Positions 23,956-33,861 of a DNA stretch of 64,000 nt are shown here, one piece after another. The stretch is taken from positions 68,111,837 to 68,175,836 of the forward strand of contig CATIUR010000004.1 in assembly GCA_949592205.1 (NCBI GenBank), given 5' to 3'. This DNA is from Helichrysum umbraculigerum (lineage: Eukaryota > Streptophyta > Magnoliopsida > Asterales > Asteraceae). The notes below the pieces were generated by a model that worked only from the letters and a program-made list of their open reading frames with translations, did no database searches and was not told the origin of the DNA. The position numbers and the translations under genes were made by a program. Numbering within the stretch: position 1 is the stretch's first letter; each line of letters opens with the position of its first letter.

Positions 23956-24956
23956 CAGTCGGAGCTATACTGTCAACACGATCACTGAATAAGTGCGTAT
24001 ATATATAAGCTTGGCTTGATCTTTTCGTTCGGTCCTTGACAAGTATACTCAGGTCCTTGCTCAACTTTCTATCGGTCCTTGACAATTAAAACTTTCTGTG
24101 CTTCAACATTTTGACCTCTCAATCCATGGTTTCTACCAGTTTCTCTACGCAATGTTGTTTGTGATTCCCCCTATATTCTTTCTATAGATGCGTGTAAGAC
24201 TTTATCAGCCCACACTTTCGTAGAATTGACACATGAAATACTTCGTGAGCACCACTTCACTCTTGTGACAACTTTCAATCGATATGTTATACACGTTCAA
24301 CAATTTAGAATGCTCCAACAACCCAATGTGCTAATTTTCCCTTTCTTCCCAAAACGTACGACATTTTCCCAAAGCAATACTTTAAGCAATATATGATCTC
24401 TATCAAAAAATTCTAACTGCTTTCGACGTTTATTTGCGTAACTCTTTTGCCTATCTCTTACTATTTCCAACCTCTCATTGATTTGAACGATCTTCTCAAT
24501 AGCTTCATGGACTATTTCAATCTAAACAACTGACTTTAATCCAACTTCAGCCTACACTACAATGAACGACTCTTACACTCCTGAAGTGCTCAAAATAGCG
24601 CACATTGAATACCAAAATGATAACTGTGTTGTATGAGAACTCGACTAGTGGTAAGTGAGTATCCCAAATTCTACCAAAATTGATAACACACTCTAAGCAT
24701 ATTCTCAAATGTTTGAATGGTTCACTCACTTCGTCCATCCAATTCGAGAATGATAAACCATCCTCATATCAAAACGCGTTCCCAAAGCTTTCCTTAACAT
24801 TTGCCAAAATTGTAAAGTAGAATAACCATCAAAATCAAATATAATTGGTACAAACACTCCATGCCTTACTACTACTTGGTTAATATACAACCTCGCCAAT
24901 TTCTCCATTTTGCAATCCTCGCGGATAGCTAAGAAATGAGCTGGCTAGTCATTCTA
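23956..24956 (-). pseudogene. Fragment F: decayed Ty3 integrase
   Basis: Broken minus-strand frames keep integrase signatures: VRMT..AHFLAIRED, KMEKLARLYINQVVVRHGV, LRKALGTRFDMRMVYH and THLPLVEFSYN. These correspond to the catalytic core of other elements here (for example 44820-45130). Several frameshifts and substitutions are present, and the YHPQTDGQSERT segment is no longer readable. The left limit coincides with the 26-bp repeat. Confidence 0.75.
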
Positions 24957-24982
24957 ACAAAATTGAACATCTGGTATTATTT
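24957..24982 (+). repeat. 26-bp direct duplication, right copy
   Basis: This is a perfect match to 21395-21420 and closes fragment F on its integrase side. Confidence 0.9.
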
Positions 24983-25131
24983 CTTTCTACCTTTAGGTAG
25001 AACTCTAAGCAGCCTCTCTACCTTAGGGTAGGGGTAAGGCTGTCTACATCTATACCTCCTCCATACACCGTCCTATACGGTATTTGGCCCTAACCTGCGG
25101 AAGGCGGTATGGGATGTTACTTACTTACTAT
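24983..25131. mobile_element. Possible SINE
   Basis: The stretch around CTTAGGGTAGGGGTAAGG...CTACATCTATACCTCCTCC...GTATGGGATGTTAC resembles, from memory, the conserved 3' part of tRNA-derived plant SINEs. It ends in a short ACTTACTTACT tail. No clear A/B box head or target duplication was confirmed. Confidence 0.35.
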
Positions 25132-25202
25132 TGATAAAAAAGAAGATTACAAGGATATACGGAGCATGATATAGTTTTTGATGTCTTATATATAATACAG
25201 AA

Positions 25203-25490
25203 GAGTAAATTCCATAAATGGTCCCTGTGGTTTACATTGATTTACGAAAAAAGAGACGAAAAAAGTCCATGTACTCTTTTTTCAACGTTTTCGATCCAAT
25301 AACTTTGGATTTTCTCGCAAATGGTCCCTTAACTTTGGATTTTTGCTCGCAAATGGTTCCTCCGTCTAACTTTGGATTTGCTCGCAAATGGTCCCTTAAG
25401 GGACCATTTGCGAGCAAATCCAAATCCAAAGTTACTGGACCGAAAACGTTGAAAAAAGAGTACAACAGTGACCATTTATGAAATTTACTC
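25203..25490. mobile_element. Mutator-like foldback MITE
   Basis: The 288-bp element is mostly one long imperfect inverted repeat starting GAGTAAATTCCATAAATGG and ending CCATTTATGAAATTTACTC. The flanks are AATACAGAA (25194-25202) and AATACAGTA (25491-25499), a near-perfect 9-bp duplication as for Mutator-like elements. Overlapping frames on both strands (25218-25492) are artefacts of the palindrome. A relative is at 29121-29447. Confidence 0.75.
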
Positions 25491-25499
25491 AATACAGTA

Positions 25500-26691
25500 T
25501 GATATAATAATATCTTATACTTTGCATTACACAGAAAACGTCTTACTTATACAGTTAGAGGGCTCCCGGTGGTTGTAGTCGCTTTCCGTCGGTTTTCCGG
25601 TTTTCACCGACGGAACCGACACTGATGGCACCGCACTGTCGGTTCGGTCCGTCATTTTTTTTCTCATCAGAAAACTGACGTCCGTCAATTTTTTTTTCTT
25701 TTTTCTTTTTTTGCTTGTGTGTATAGATAAAGGTAAATTGATAAATGCGGGACTCAAAAATTAAAGTGACGATATCACTGATGACAGAGGTCTGTTAGAT
25801 TCAGTCCGTTTATGAAAAAACTGACGTGACACTAATATGACATGTCGATTTTTGTCACTTTCTGTCATGATCGGGAATGGACTTATAGTATAGTATTGGA
25901 CTATATTAACTTAATTTGATTAATAGCCAAAAGTCGGTGGTTTAGTAACGCGTAGTCTGTAGGAGCAAGTCCTAACTTGATGACTAAGCAATAGCATCAT
26001 CCTTCCACGTGCATTACTTTATTTTAGCTATTAAAAAAAAAAAAAAAAATAGAACATAGAAGTGAAAATGAAGATGTTGCGATTTATGAGCTTTGTTTGA
26101 CAATGGTAACTGTAAGCAAATATGTTTCAATGTATTTGAAGATCAAATGTTGGATAAATACAGTATTATATTATGGGTGACCAGATAGACTTAAAATAGC
26201 TAACTGCTTTAGAAAATGATGATGATTTGCGCATTTCTTAGGCATAGCTTCATGTTCTCTAAAGCCACCTATTTTTCGCTTCAAATGAAAAACATGTAAC
26301 GAGTCGACAACAGGAAGAACAGAAACAGTAAACACTTAACGAAGAGTTTAGCAAAGAGTGATAGTATGTTAGTTGATGTACGTTTTCTAAAACCGAAAGA
26401 CATGTCAAATGTGTGGTCAACTTCACCATTGAAGTTCACCACAGGTGTGGAGTAGTTTCATACACAATGTTGTTAAGTAAACAAAGCTTATACGTTACAA
26501 CGTGTTGAGGTATCGCAAAACCACAAAAACAACAGAAGCACACAAAGATAATTGTAAGCAAAACAAAAGCTACATGGTTCCTCTGGTTGACCTACATTTC
26601 CAGTTGAACTAAAGTAAAGAGTATTTTTTATTAATCATGGACCAAAGTTTACAGTTACATCAGGGTTACATTTTAAATTTACAATCTCAGC
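25500..26691. other. Intergenic stretch downstream of the RPI gene
   Basis: No gene is supported. A poly-A run lies at about 26033-26049. The short frame at 25527-25757 has no recognisable domain. Confidence 0.5.
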
Positions 26692-26784
26692 CTAAAACTT
26701 CATACCAGCACTGCTCTGTTTTGGCTCTGTTTCAAGGTCCACATCCATTTCTACATCAATCAGTGAGCACAACTTAACAAACAT
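26692..26784 (-). CDS. Possible small ORF or orphan terminal exon
   Basis: A 30-codon minus-strand frame ends EMDVDLETEPKQSSAGMKF and stops at TAG 26692-26694. It is acidic and unlike the AT-rich background. A good splice acceptor (TGATGTAG, AG at 26751-26752) could make it a terminal exon of 26692-26750. It lies 240 bp downstream of the RPI stop on the same strand, so it could also simply be RPI 3' UTR. I do not recognise the peptide. Confidence 0.2.
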   Translation of the reverse strand: MFVKLCSLIDVEMDVDLETEPKQSSAGMKF

Positions 26785-27025
26785 GTAAAAAGGAATCTAC
26801 TTATTCGCTAACGATACAATTATTTGCATACTTATTGCACTACAAAAGGATTTCAAAAACTCAAGGATTCAATAAAGGTGAGCAACAAGCTTGTCAAAAT
26901 TCAGTTAACACCGGCATCTAAATCAGGATAATTCGTTACCAATCATCTCCAAAAACTTATCAAATTAACTGGATATAAAAATTAATGAAATTCTAATCGA
27001 ACGAAACAAAGTACCACAAAAACGA

Positions 27026-27808
27026 CTACTTATTCCTAACCGTAACGCCCATTTCGCCCGCCACGATCAAAGTAGTAGCCATATCAATAAACATTCCATG
27101 TTCCACAACACCAGCCAACCTCAATATCTTATCACCAGCTTCTTTCAGATCTCCAATATCTTTCTTAAAATACAAATCAACTATATAATTCCCATTATCC
27201 GTTACATACGGTTTTTCGCCACTAACCCTAAGTTTCGCAACGCACCCACTGTCATTAAACAATGATTGCAAGTTATTCGCCGTAAATTTCCAACAAAACG
27301 GAACAATTTCAACAGGCATAGCTAACCCACTTCCACCAACATAATCCACAAGTTTAGATTCATCAACAATCACAACAAATTTCTTACAACAACCTTCAAT
27401 CATTTTTTCCCTAAGTAACGACCCGCCCCGACCCTTAACCAAATTCATATCCGGGTCGACTTCATCGGCGCCATCAATGGCTAAATCAAGAACTGGGTAG
27501 GTATCAATATCCGAAAGGGGAATACCTAATGATAAAGCCTGTTCATGCGTTTGTGTTGAAGTGGGGATTCCGATAATGTTTGTTAATTTACCTTGTTTGA
27601 GAAGCTGGCCGATGCGGTCGACTGCGTGTTTTGCGGTGGAGCCGGTTCCTAATCCGAGGATCATGTTGGATGAGACGAATTCTACGGCTTTGTAAGCGGC
27701 GATTTTTTTGAGTTCGTCTTGGGTGAGGATGAGTTGAGGGGGTTGGGATGACGTCATTGGTTGGGTGGCGGCGGTGGGTTTTTTTGAGTTGATGTAAGCC
27801 ATGGCCAT
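27026..27808 (-). CDS. Ribose-5-phosphate isomerase A, single exon, complete
   Basis: This intact 260-residue protein interconverts ribose 5-phosphate and ribulose 5-phosphate in the pentose phosphate pathway. The phosphate-binding loop GLGTGST is at residues 52-58. The catalytic block IDGADEVD is at 111-118, followed by KGRGGSLLREK. Asp112, Asp115, Lys125 and Glu134 keep the exact spacing of the catalytic residues D81, D84, K94 and E103 of E. coli RpiA. Length and single-exon structure fit the plant cytosolic or nuclear RPI type. The first 25 residues are polar with no clear chloroplast transit peptide, so cytosolic location is inferred. The start is the first of two close ATGs (context ACAATGGCC). 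It is the only intact cellular gene in the window. The plastid paralogue is the main alternative identity. Confidence 0.95.
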   Translation of the reverse strand: MAMAYINSKKPTAATQPMTSSQPPQLILTQDELKKIAAYKAVEFVSSNMILGLGTGSTAKHAVDRIGQLLKQGKLTNIIGIPTSTQTHEQALSLGIPLSDIDTYPVLDLAIDGADEVDPDMNLVKGRGGSLLREKMIEGCCKKFVVIVDESKLVDYVGGSGLAMPVEIVPFCWKFTANNLQSLFNDSGCVAKLRVSGEKPYVTDNGNYIVDLYFKKDIGDLKEAGDKILRLAGVVEHGMFIDMATTLIVAGEMGVTVRNK

Positions 27809-27969
27809 TGTGAATTTGAGGATTAATGAGAAATAAAAAGGGGGATAATGCGTTTGGAATATGTTGTAATTTTAGGGTTTTGAGATGAAGATTTGGAGAT
27901 GGGAGGATGAGATTTGGAGAGAGAAATGTGGAGAGGAGAATAAAGAGGGAGCGGAGAATTTATAAAGAT
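27809..27969 (-). promoter_or_regulatory. RPI core promoter and 5' UTR
   Basis: A TATA box (CTTTATAAATT on the minus strand, 27959-27969) lies about 150 bp upstream of the ATG. It is followed by a CT-rich stretch (TTCTCCTCTCCACATTTCTCTCTCC) typical of plant transcription starts, so transcription should begin around 27925-27940 and leave a leader of about 120 nt. Confidence 0.6.
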
Positions 27970-28040
27970 AAGTGGGAGGAAGGAAGGTTCAGTGAACGGT
28001 GCGGTTGGGTTAAATGGTTAATATCTTAAAAATGTAGTAA

Positions 28041-28090
28041 TCACGTTATGTTTAGGGCAGTTTGTTCACGTTATGTTTAGGGCAGTTTGT
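28041..28090. repeat. Perfect 25-bp tandem duplication upstream of RPI
   Basis: Two identical adjacent copies (28041-28065, 28066-28090), each containing CACGTTATGTTTAGGGCAG, lie about 80-130 bp upstream of the TATA box, within the likely proximal promoter. Confidence 0.9.
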
Positions 28091-28364
28091 TCGGATGAAT
28101 CTATTTGGATTTTGTTTCTAAAATACGGGTCTTATCCATTCACACAAGTATCGAATTCGGGTCGAATCACATCAAATTCACATTTAGATGGATCGGTTTT
28201 AGCCATTCAATTTCTTTGTTAACTTGATGGGGATATCGTTTAACTTCTGAAAGGATAATATCATAAGCGATATCAACTTATATGTTGTTAGTTATATGTT
28301 GTTGTGTTAGGTTGAGAGTTTATAAAAATGTAAATTAGTTTTTGAATTCAAAAGTTAAGACTTT

Positions 28365-28487
28365 GAAGGATAAAGAAAAGTATTACATATACTTAATATG
28401 TAATAAGGTTCTATATATGAAAAGTCATCAAACAAATGTTTAACATATACTTCGAAGGATAAAGAAAAGTATTACATATACTTAATA
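28365..28487. repeat. 34-bp direct repeat
   Basis: Bases 28365-28398 and 28454-28487 are identical and 89 bp apart start to start. No terminal structure or function was recognised. Confidence 0.85.
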
Positions 28488-28834
28488 ACTATTCGGTTTA
28501 TTTATACTATTCGGTTCTAATCATAGTAATCAAAACAAATATACTAGGAGTAATCCGGCTTTAATCTCATCCGATCCAAAAAAAAAAAAAAAACAAATTG
28601 ACTAATCTAGATAATTTATTTGGATAATTCGGTTATACCCTAATAGTGAACGCCCCTAACTTATGCTTATGCTAGCTTGAACTTAATTGAGAATGTTTTA
28701 TGTATAATGTAAAGTATAACATTTATAATTAGTATTATTATCATGCATAGGAATAAATATTAGTAACAGTTTTACATGTTTCCTATTTTTCAATTTTATC
28801 TCTAGTATATTAATGTGTTTCTATCCATATAATA

Positions 28835-29514
28835 CTCCCTCCGTTGAATTTGAGATAAGTTAGTTAAATAATTTTGTCATAATATTAATGACAAATTTTA
28901 CTATAGATCGTTAAGAAATATAAATGAAAGTAAACTAGAGATTTTTATGGTTTTTCTTTACATGTGAATAACCTTTTTGAGGCAAAAAATAAAAAATAAA
29001 AAATGACCACTCTAATATACAACAAAATTAATACTCGTTAAGGTCAGAGATAAAGCAAAAACTCATATTAAAGGAATATAACAACAACATTTACGTAGTT
29101 TATTACTCTAGTTTTTATTGGAGTAAATTCTATAAATGGTCCCGTGGTTGACACCGATTTACGAAAACCGTCTCTATACTTTTTTTTTCTTCTTTTCAGT
29201 TCAATAAGTTTACTTGCTCGAAAATGATCATCTCTTCACCTAAAATGACTAAAGTACCCTTTCTTTTGTTATTTTCAAATAGTCAAGATCTAAATGGGCA
29301 AATGGTACTTTAGTTATTTAAGGTGGGTGAATGATCATTTTCGAGTAAATGTTAAACCTATTCGACTGAAAAAGTTGGAAACTATAAGTACATGAACAAT
29401 TATCGTAAATCGGTGTAAATCATAGGGACCAATTATAGAATTTACTCTTTTTTTAAGTTATATACTTGAGCAAATAAATAATTTTTCTAGAAAAAAAGGT
29501 AATAATTTACGGAG
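28835..29514. mobile_element. Possible Stowaway-type element containing a nested MITE
   Basis: A CTCCCTCCGT end preceded by TA (28833-28834) and an ACGGAG end followed by TA (29515-29516) match the general Stowaway pattern. The right end is short and the interior is interrupted by the 29121-29447 element, so the pairing is uncertain. Confidence 0.3.
29121..29447. mobile_element. Mutator-like foldback MITE (same family as 25203-25490)
   Basis: It has terminal inverted repeats GAGTAAATTCTATAAATGG and CCAATTATAGAATTTACTC and an internally inverted arrangement of ACCGATTTACGA and TCGTAAATCGGT. The 9-bp flanks are T-rich and only partly matched. Confidence 0.6.
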
Positions 29515-29595
29515 TATTATTTATGTTTATATTTGAAAAGTTTCATGTGTTCCAATTTTATTGTATACACATCAAAAAACACGCAATTTAAAGAA

Positions 29596-31074
29596 GAGAA
29601 AATTACAAAAACCATTCTTATGGTTTGACATGAATTGCACATTCAGTCATTTAATTAATTTAATTACATAGATGATCATTTCTTTTGAAACTTGTTACTT
29701 AAATAGTCCTTTACACTAACGATTGTTAAATCTCCGTTAAAAAGGATCACGTGTGTAGTTTTTTTTATTCTTTTAAAATTTTATAATTTTTGAGTAGATA
29801 TAAATTATAAAATTTAAAATATGTATATATACATTATTAGGTGCAAAACATCATTTTCAGCTTTCACATTTCGTTTAGCAAATTCATTGTCAAATTGTTC
29901 CTCTTTCACATTTGTCTTTCACCACTCAAGGACCCTCCATTACCCATTCATCTTATCTCGTAATAACTTTAGTGACCACCATCTCTTCTTTTTTGTATCC
30001 TTTTTGATGACCTAGCTTTAAAGTAAAATGACGTTGAAAAGTAAGAATTAATTAAGTCAAAAATGTATATTTAGGTAGAAAAAGATGGTGGTGGAATATA
30101 AATTTGATGTTATAGATATGGGTGTTAACGAACCGAGCACTTAACTAGCTACTCGAGTTCGAACTTGTTTATCTCGAATTCGAGCATAATACTATTCGAG
30201 CACGAGTCGAGTTCGAACATAAAAAGACTGCTCGATTAGTTTCACGAGCCGAGCGTCAAAACAATAAATTCGACTCGGCTCGCTAGGATGAGGATGAGCA
30301 ACTATAAATATTAACATCAAGAATCTAATTACATACTTATTATTAGTATTTTGATGATAACTAATTAAACTTACACATTTTAAGTTTAATTAAGTGTAAA
30401 TGTCTTTTACAAACTTTATTTCAAGTTTCATAAAATAGTTAGTATACTTTTTAATGAGTTTGTTTAAGCTTATAAACGATTTTATCGAGCTTAAGCTTCT
30501 AAACAAACATTTTGAGCTCAAATAATTAATTTTTTATTATTATTATTTATTTTTTTTTTTTTTTTTTTTTTTTTTTGTAAATTGTCATAAACTTAAAAGA
30601 GTATAGAGGTAGAGCTCGAACACTAAATTATTATCCGCGCCCGAACTCGAATATGGTTTTAAAAAGTTAATCGAGTTCGAGTCGAACTCGAACATACTTA
30701 TTTTTTAAACGAGTCGGGTCGAGCATTAGGATATTTGAATTGACTCGGTTCGTCAACAACCCTAGTTATAGAAGAGAATATGATCAAATTTGATAATGAA
30801 CAAAATGAGTAAAATGAAAATAATGTTATGTGCACCATATAATGTATCGATACATATGCTATATTTTATTATTTATATTTTACTCAAAAAAATTTAAAGA
30901 ATTAAATTTTTTTACATGTATGGTCCTTTTTAACGGATATTTAACAATCGTTAGTGTAAAGGACTATTTACGTAACAAGTTTCAAAAAAAAGGATCATCT
31001 ATGTAATTAAATTAATTAAAGGACTGAATGTGCAATTCAGGTCAAACCATAAGGACGGTTTTTGTAATTTTCTC
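29596..31074. mobile_element. Mutator-like element with long terminal inverted repeats
   Basis: The 1479-bp element has terminal inverted repeats over 150 bp long, starting GAGAAAATTACAAAAACC on both strands. It is flanked by the perfect 9-bp duplication TTTAAAGAA (29587-29595, 31075-31083), the Mutator size. No transposase is present. A hAT MITE (30117-30764) sits inside it. The plus-strand frame at 29821-30015 has no recognisable domain. Confidence 0.85.
30117..30764. mobile_element. hAT MITE nested in the Mutator-like element
   Basis: The 648-bp element has terminal inverted repeats TATGGGTGTTAACGAACCGA and TAGGGTTGTTGACGAACCGA. It is flanked by the perfect 8-bp duplication GTTATAGA (30109-30116, 30765-30772), as for hAT elements. 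Subterminal GAGTTCGA-type repeats are abundant. It contains a long T run (about 30550-30576). Confidence 0.85.
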
Positions 31075-31124
31075 TTTAAAGAAACATCATCATTAATTTA
31101 TATATATTTTTGTCAACAATACAA

Positions 31125-31978
31125 TGGGTGATTTCAAATGAGACTAAAAATTTGTGTGAGACTAAGGGAACCAATGATATCATGCCACATATACAAAGAG
31201 AATGTTCCATACTACAAAACCCATTTACCACAAACATCAATTATCTCACAAACGACAAATCAAAAAATCATGAAACTTGCACCATAATTTTCAGCGTTTT
31301 ATCCTCTTCGATTTGCCGTCCTCAAGGCATACTTCCGACAATTATTATTATTATTATTATTTTTTCATTTTTTTGGTGGGTTTCATATGTTACTACACAC
31401 ATGTGTTAGAGTGTTGCGTTTAGGGTTTAGAGTTTGGGGTTTAGGGGTTAGGGTTTGGGTTTTGGGGTTTCTCCCCGCAACCCCAAAACCCAAACCCTAA
31501 ACCCCAACCCCTAAACCCCTAAACCCCAAACCCTAAACCATAAACGCTTTATAAAACTCTAAACCCTAATAAACCCTAAACCCTAATAAACCCTAAACCC
31601 TACCAAAACATAAAATCTAAACCCTAAACCATGAACCCCGCTAAATCCTAACCCTAAACTCTAACCCTAAACCCTAACCATAACCGTAAATAAGATGTAC
31701 AATCAATCACTAACGCATGTGTTACTAATTTATAAAACCCACCAAAAAACCGAATTTTTTTTATCGAAAGTATGCCTTGAGGGACGACAAATCGAAGAGG
31801 ATAAAATGCTGAAAAATATGGTGCAAGTTTCATGATTTTTCGATTTGTCGTTTGTGATATAATTGATGTTTGGGTAAATGGGTTTTGTAGTATGGAACAT
31901 TCTCTTTGTACATGTGGCATGATATCATTGGTTCCCTTAGTCTCACTCATAAATCATGGACTAATTTGAACCTTCTCC
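31125..31978. mobile_element. Mutator-like foldback element with a telomere-like core
   Basis: Inverted arms of about 260 bp (31125-31390 and 31730-31978) share GAGACTAAGGGAACCAATGATATCATGCC and its neighbours and enclose a telomere-like core. The flanks are the perfect 9-bp duplication ACAATACAA (31116-31124, 31979-31987). Frames on the two arms (31110-31409 and 31654-31950) are mirror images of the arms and not separate genes. Confidence 0.85.
31405..31690. repeat. Degenerate telomere-like repeats in inverted arrangement
   Basis: About 65 bp of GTTTAGGG-type variants on the plus strand is followed, after a TTCTCCCCGCAACC turn, by about 210 bp of CCCTAAAC-type variants. Plant telomeres use TTTAGGG, so this is a tail-to-tail interstitial telomere-like block at the centre of a transposon. 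Confidence 0.85.
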
Positions 31979-32033
31979 ACAATACAATTTTACCACTTTC
32001 TTTTTAACTACTATTTGTGATACATTAATACAT

Positions 32034-33573
32034 GGGTGAGGTCATGGGTGAGGTTCTTGAGAGAAGGGGTAAAAGTGAGGGAAGGGAGGGAAGCTAATGA
32101 GGAGGTGACAAGTGTCCTCCTCATTTCTCCACATTTTTTATCCATTTCCTTCCCGTTTCTCATTTCTCCACCTTTTTTATCCATTCCTCCCATCTTTCTT
32201 TCTTTATTTTTTTTTCTTTTTTCTATTTCCTTTTTTTTTCTAAAAACTTTTATTAAAAAAATTTATTTTTATAAAAAAATTAAAAAAACATTTAAAAAAT
32301 ATATTTTTTTTAACTTGTACGAACTTCTATAACACTTTTATCAAAAATATAATTAAATAAAATTTGTTAACATTTTTCTACAAAAAATTTTCATTTTTAA
32401 CAATTAAAAATTAAAAAAATAGTTTTTAACATCATTAAAAATTTTTTTACTGTTTAATTTTTTCTTTTTTATATCATTTTCAGATTTTGTGATGCACCAG
32501 ATATTATATATTATAATGCAGATGAATATAAAAAATAAGATGCAATAAAAGTAAATTATTATTGTGTTTACTAACATAATAAACTATGATGCACTAATTT
32601 TCTTTGAATATGATGCATCGAGTGTTTAAATATCATGTATCGATTTTCAAAATATACTATAAAACATAATTATTGATTTAAAAAGTAGTGCATCATAGTT
32701 ATAAAAATATGGTTCATCAAAGTTATAAAACATGGTGCATCGAGTGTTTAAAATATCATGCATCGACTTTCAAAATATACTATAAAACATCGTTATTGAA
32801 TTAAAACATGGTACATCATAGTTAGAAAAACATGGTTCATCATAGTTATAAAACATGGTGCATCGAGTGTTTAAAATAGCATGCATTAACTTTCAAAATA
32901 TACTATAAAACATCGTTATTGAATTAAAAGGTGGTGCATCATAGTGATAAAATATAGTACATCATAGTTATAAAATATGGTGCATCATAGTTATAAATAT
33001 GACGCTTCGACTTTTAGATACACAATAAACATCATTAGTATATAAATCTTGGTGCATCATAATTATAATATATGGTGCATCATAATTTTAATTTTACAAT
33101 GCGTTGAAGTTATAACTTTGTTATATCAAAATTTATTTTATTAAATGTATGAATATGGTGTATCATATAATTTTTTTTTTCGTAATACTATATATAAAAT
33201 TGTATTTACATATAACAACGTGATGTAAAACAACAACAGAAAAAAGGTTGAAAACGCGAAAAAAAACAAAAGCAATGATAAATAAGCCGTGAAAGGGTTA
33301 AATAAAAATGTTGAAATAAAAAACTGATAACAAGAACTTTAAAAAAGGGAAAAAAAAAACAAAAAAATAATAATAAGAAACAAAATTAATGTAAAAAAAT
33401 AAAAAACAATAAAAATTTAAGAAAAAAAAGTGGAGGAGAAATGAGAAAGTTAGAGAAATAAAAAGAGTTTGAGAAATGAAGGAGGTGGAGAAATGAAGAT
33501 GGACACATGGCAGCACCTTACTGGCTTCTTCCACTTCCGTCCACAATGTTCCTTCCGTTGAAGAACCAATATC
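32034..33573. mobile_element. Mutator-like element with internal GTGCATCATAGTTATAAAA repeats
   Basis: It is flanked by the perfect 9-bp duplication TTAATACAT (32025-32033, 33574-33582). The ends are related inverted repeats of about 80-100 bp containing GGTTCTT, TGACAAGTGTCC / GCCATGTGTCC and CTTCATTTCTCC. The middle (about 32490-33160) is a diverged tandem array of GTGCATC..AGTTATAAAA units within longer units of about 130 bp. No transposase is seen; poly-T/A-rich frames inside are not convincing genes. Confidence 0.75.
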
Positions 33574-33663
33574 TTAATACATTAAAAGTATAAAAGAACT
33601 TTACTATATTATTTTAATCTATTTATAAGAATAAAAAATTAAATTGGAACATCCAAAATAATA

Positions 33664-33859
33664 CTCTCTCCGGTCCACTTAAAATGTCCACTTTGACTTT
33701 GCACGTAGTTTTAGGATTCTTTACTAACTACACTTTTCACCAATCAAATATTGAATCCACCCACTAGAGTCTTTTTTGATTGGTTAAATATCAAAGTGGA
33801 CACTTATAATGGAACATCCCAAAATAATAATGTGAACATTTCAAATGAGACGGAGTGAG
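33664..33859. mobile_element. Stowaway-type (Tc1/Mariner) MITE
   Basis: The 196-bp element has ends CTCTCTCCGGTCC and (other strand) CTCACTCCGTCTC, which match the Stowaway CTCCCTCCGTCCC pattern. It is flanked by TA on both sides (33662-33663, 33860-33861). Confidence 0.75.
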
Positions 33860-33861
33860 TA

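Larger units (their letters stand above)
21421..24956 (-). mobile_element. Fragment F: Ty3 integrase end, PPT, complete LTR and PBS only
   Basis: On the minus strand the order is integrase C-terminal half (24956 to about 23956), stop-codon hairpin, polypurine tract, whole LTR (23920-21438), then GAT and a PBS-like TGGTATCTGATA. The sequence ends within a few bases of the PBS. One LTR therefore has internal sequence on both sides: pol upstream and PBS downstream. The fragment is enclosed by the 26-bp direct repeat. This order matches a reverse-transcription intermediate before the second strand transfer (inference). Confidence 0.75.

Noticed and set aside
21421..24956. Fragment F as a normal solo LTR or intact element
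   Set aside because: It has pol sequence on one side and a PBS on the other and lacks a 5-bp target duplication.
31405..31690. True chromosome end
   Set aside because: The repeats are degenerate, inverted about a centre and enclosed by transposon arms with a TSD.
31110..31950. Two similar 98-99-residue proteins on opposite strands
   Set aside because: They are the two arms of one palindromic Mutator-like element.
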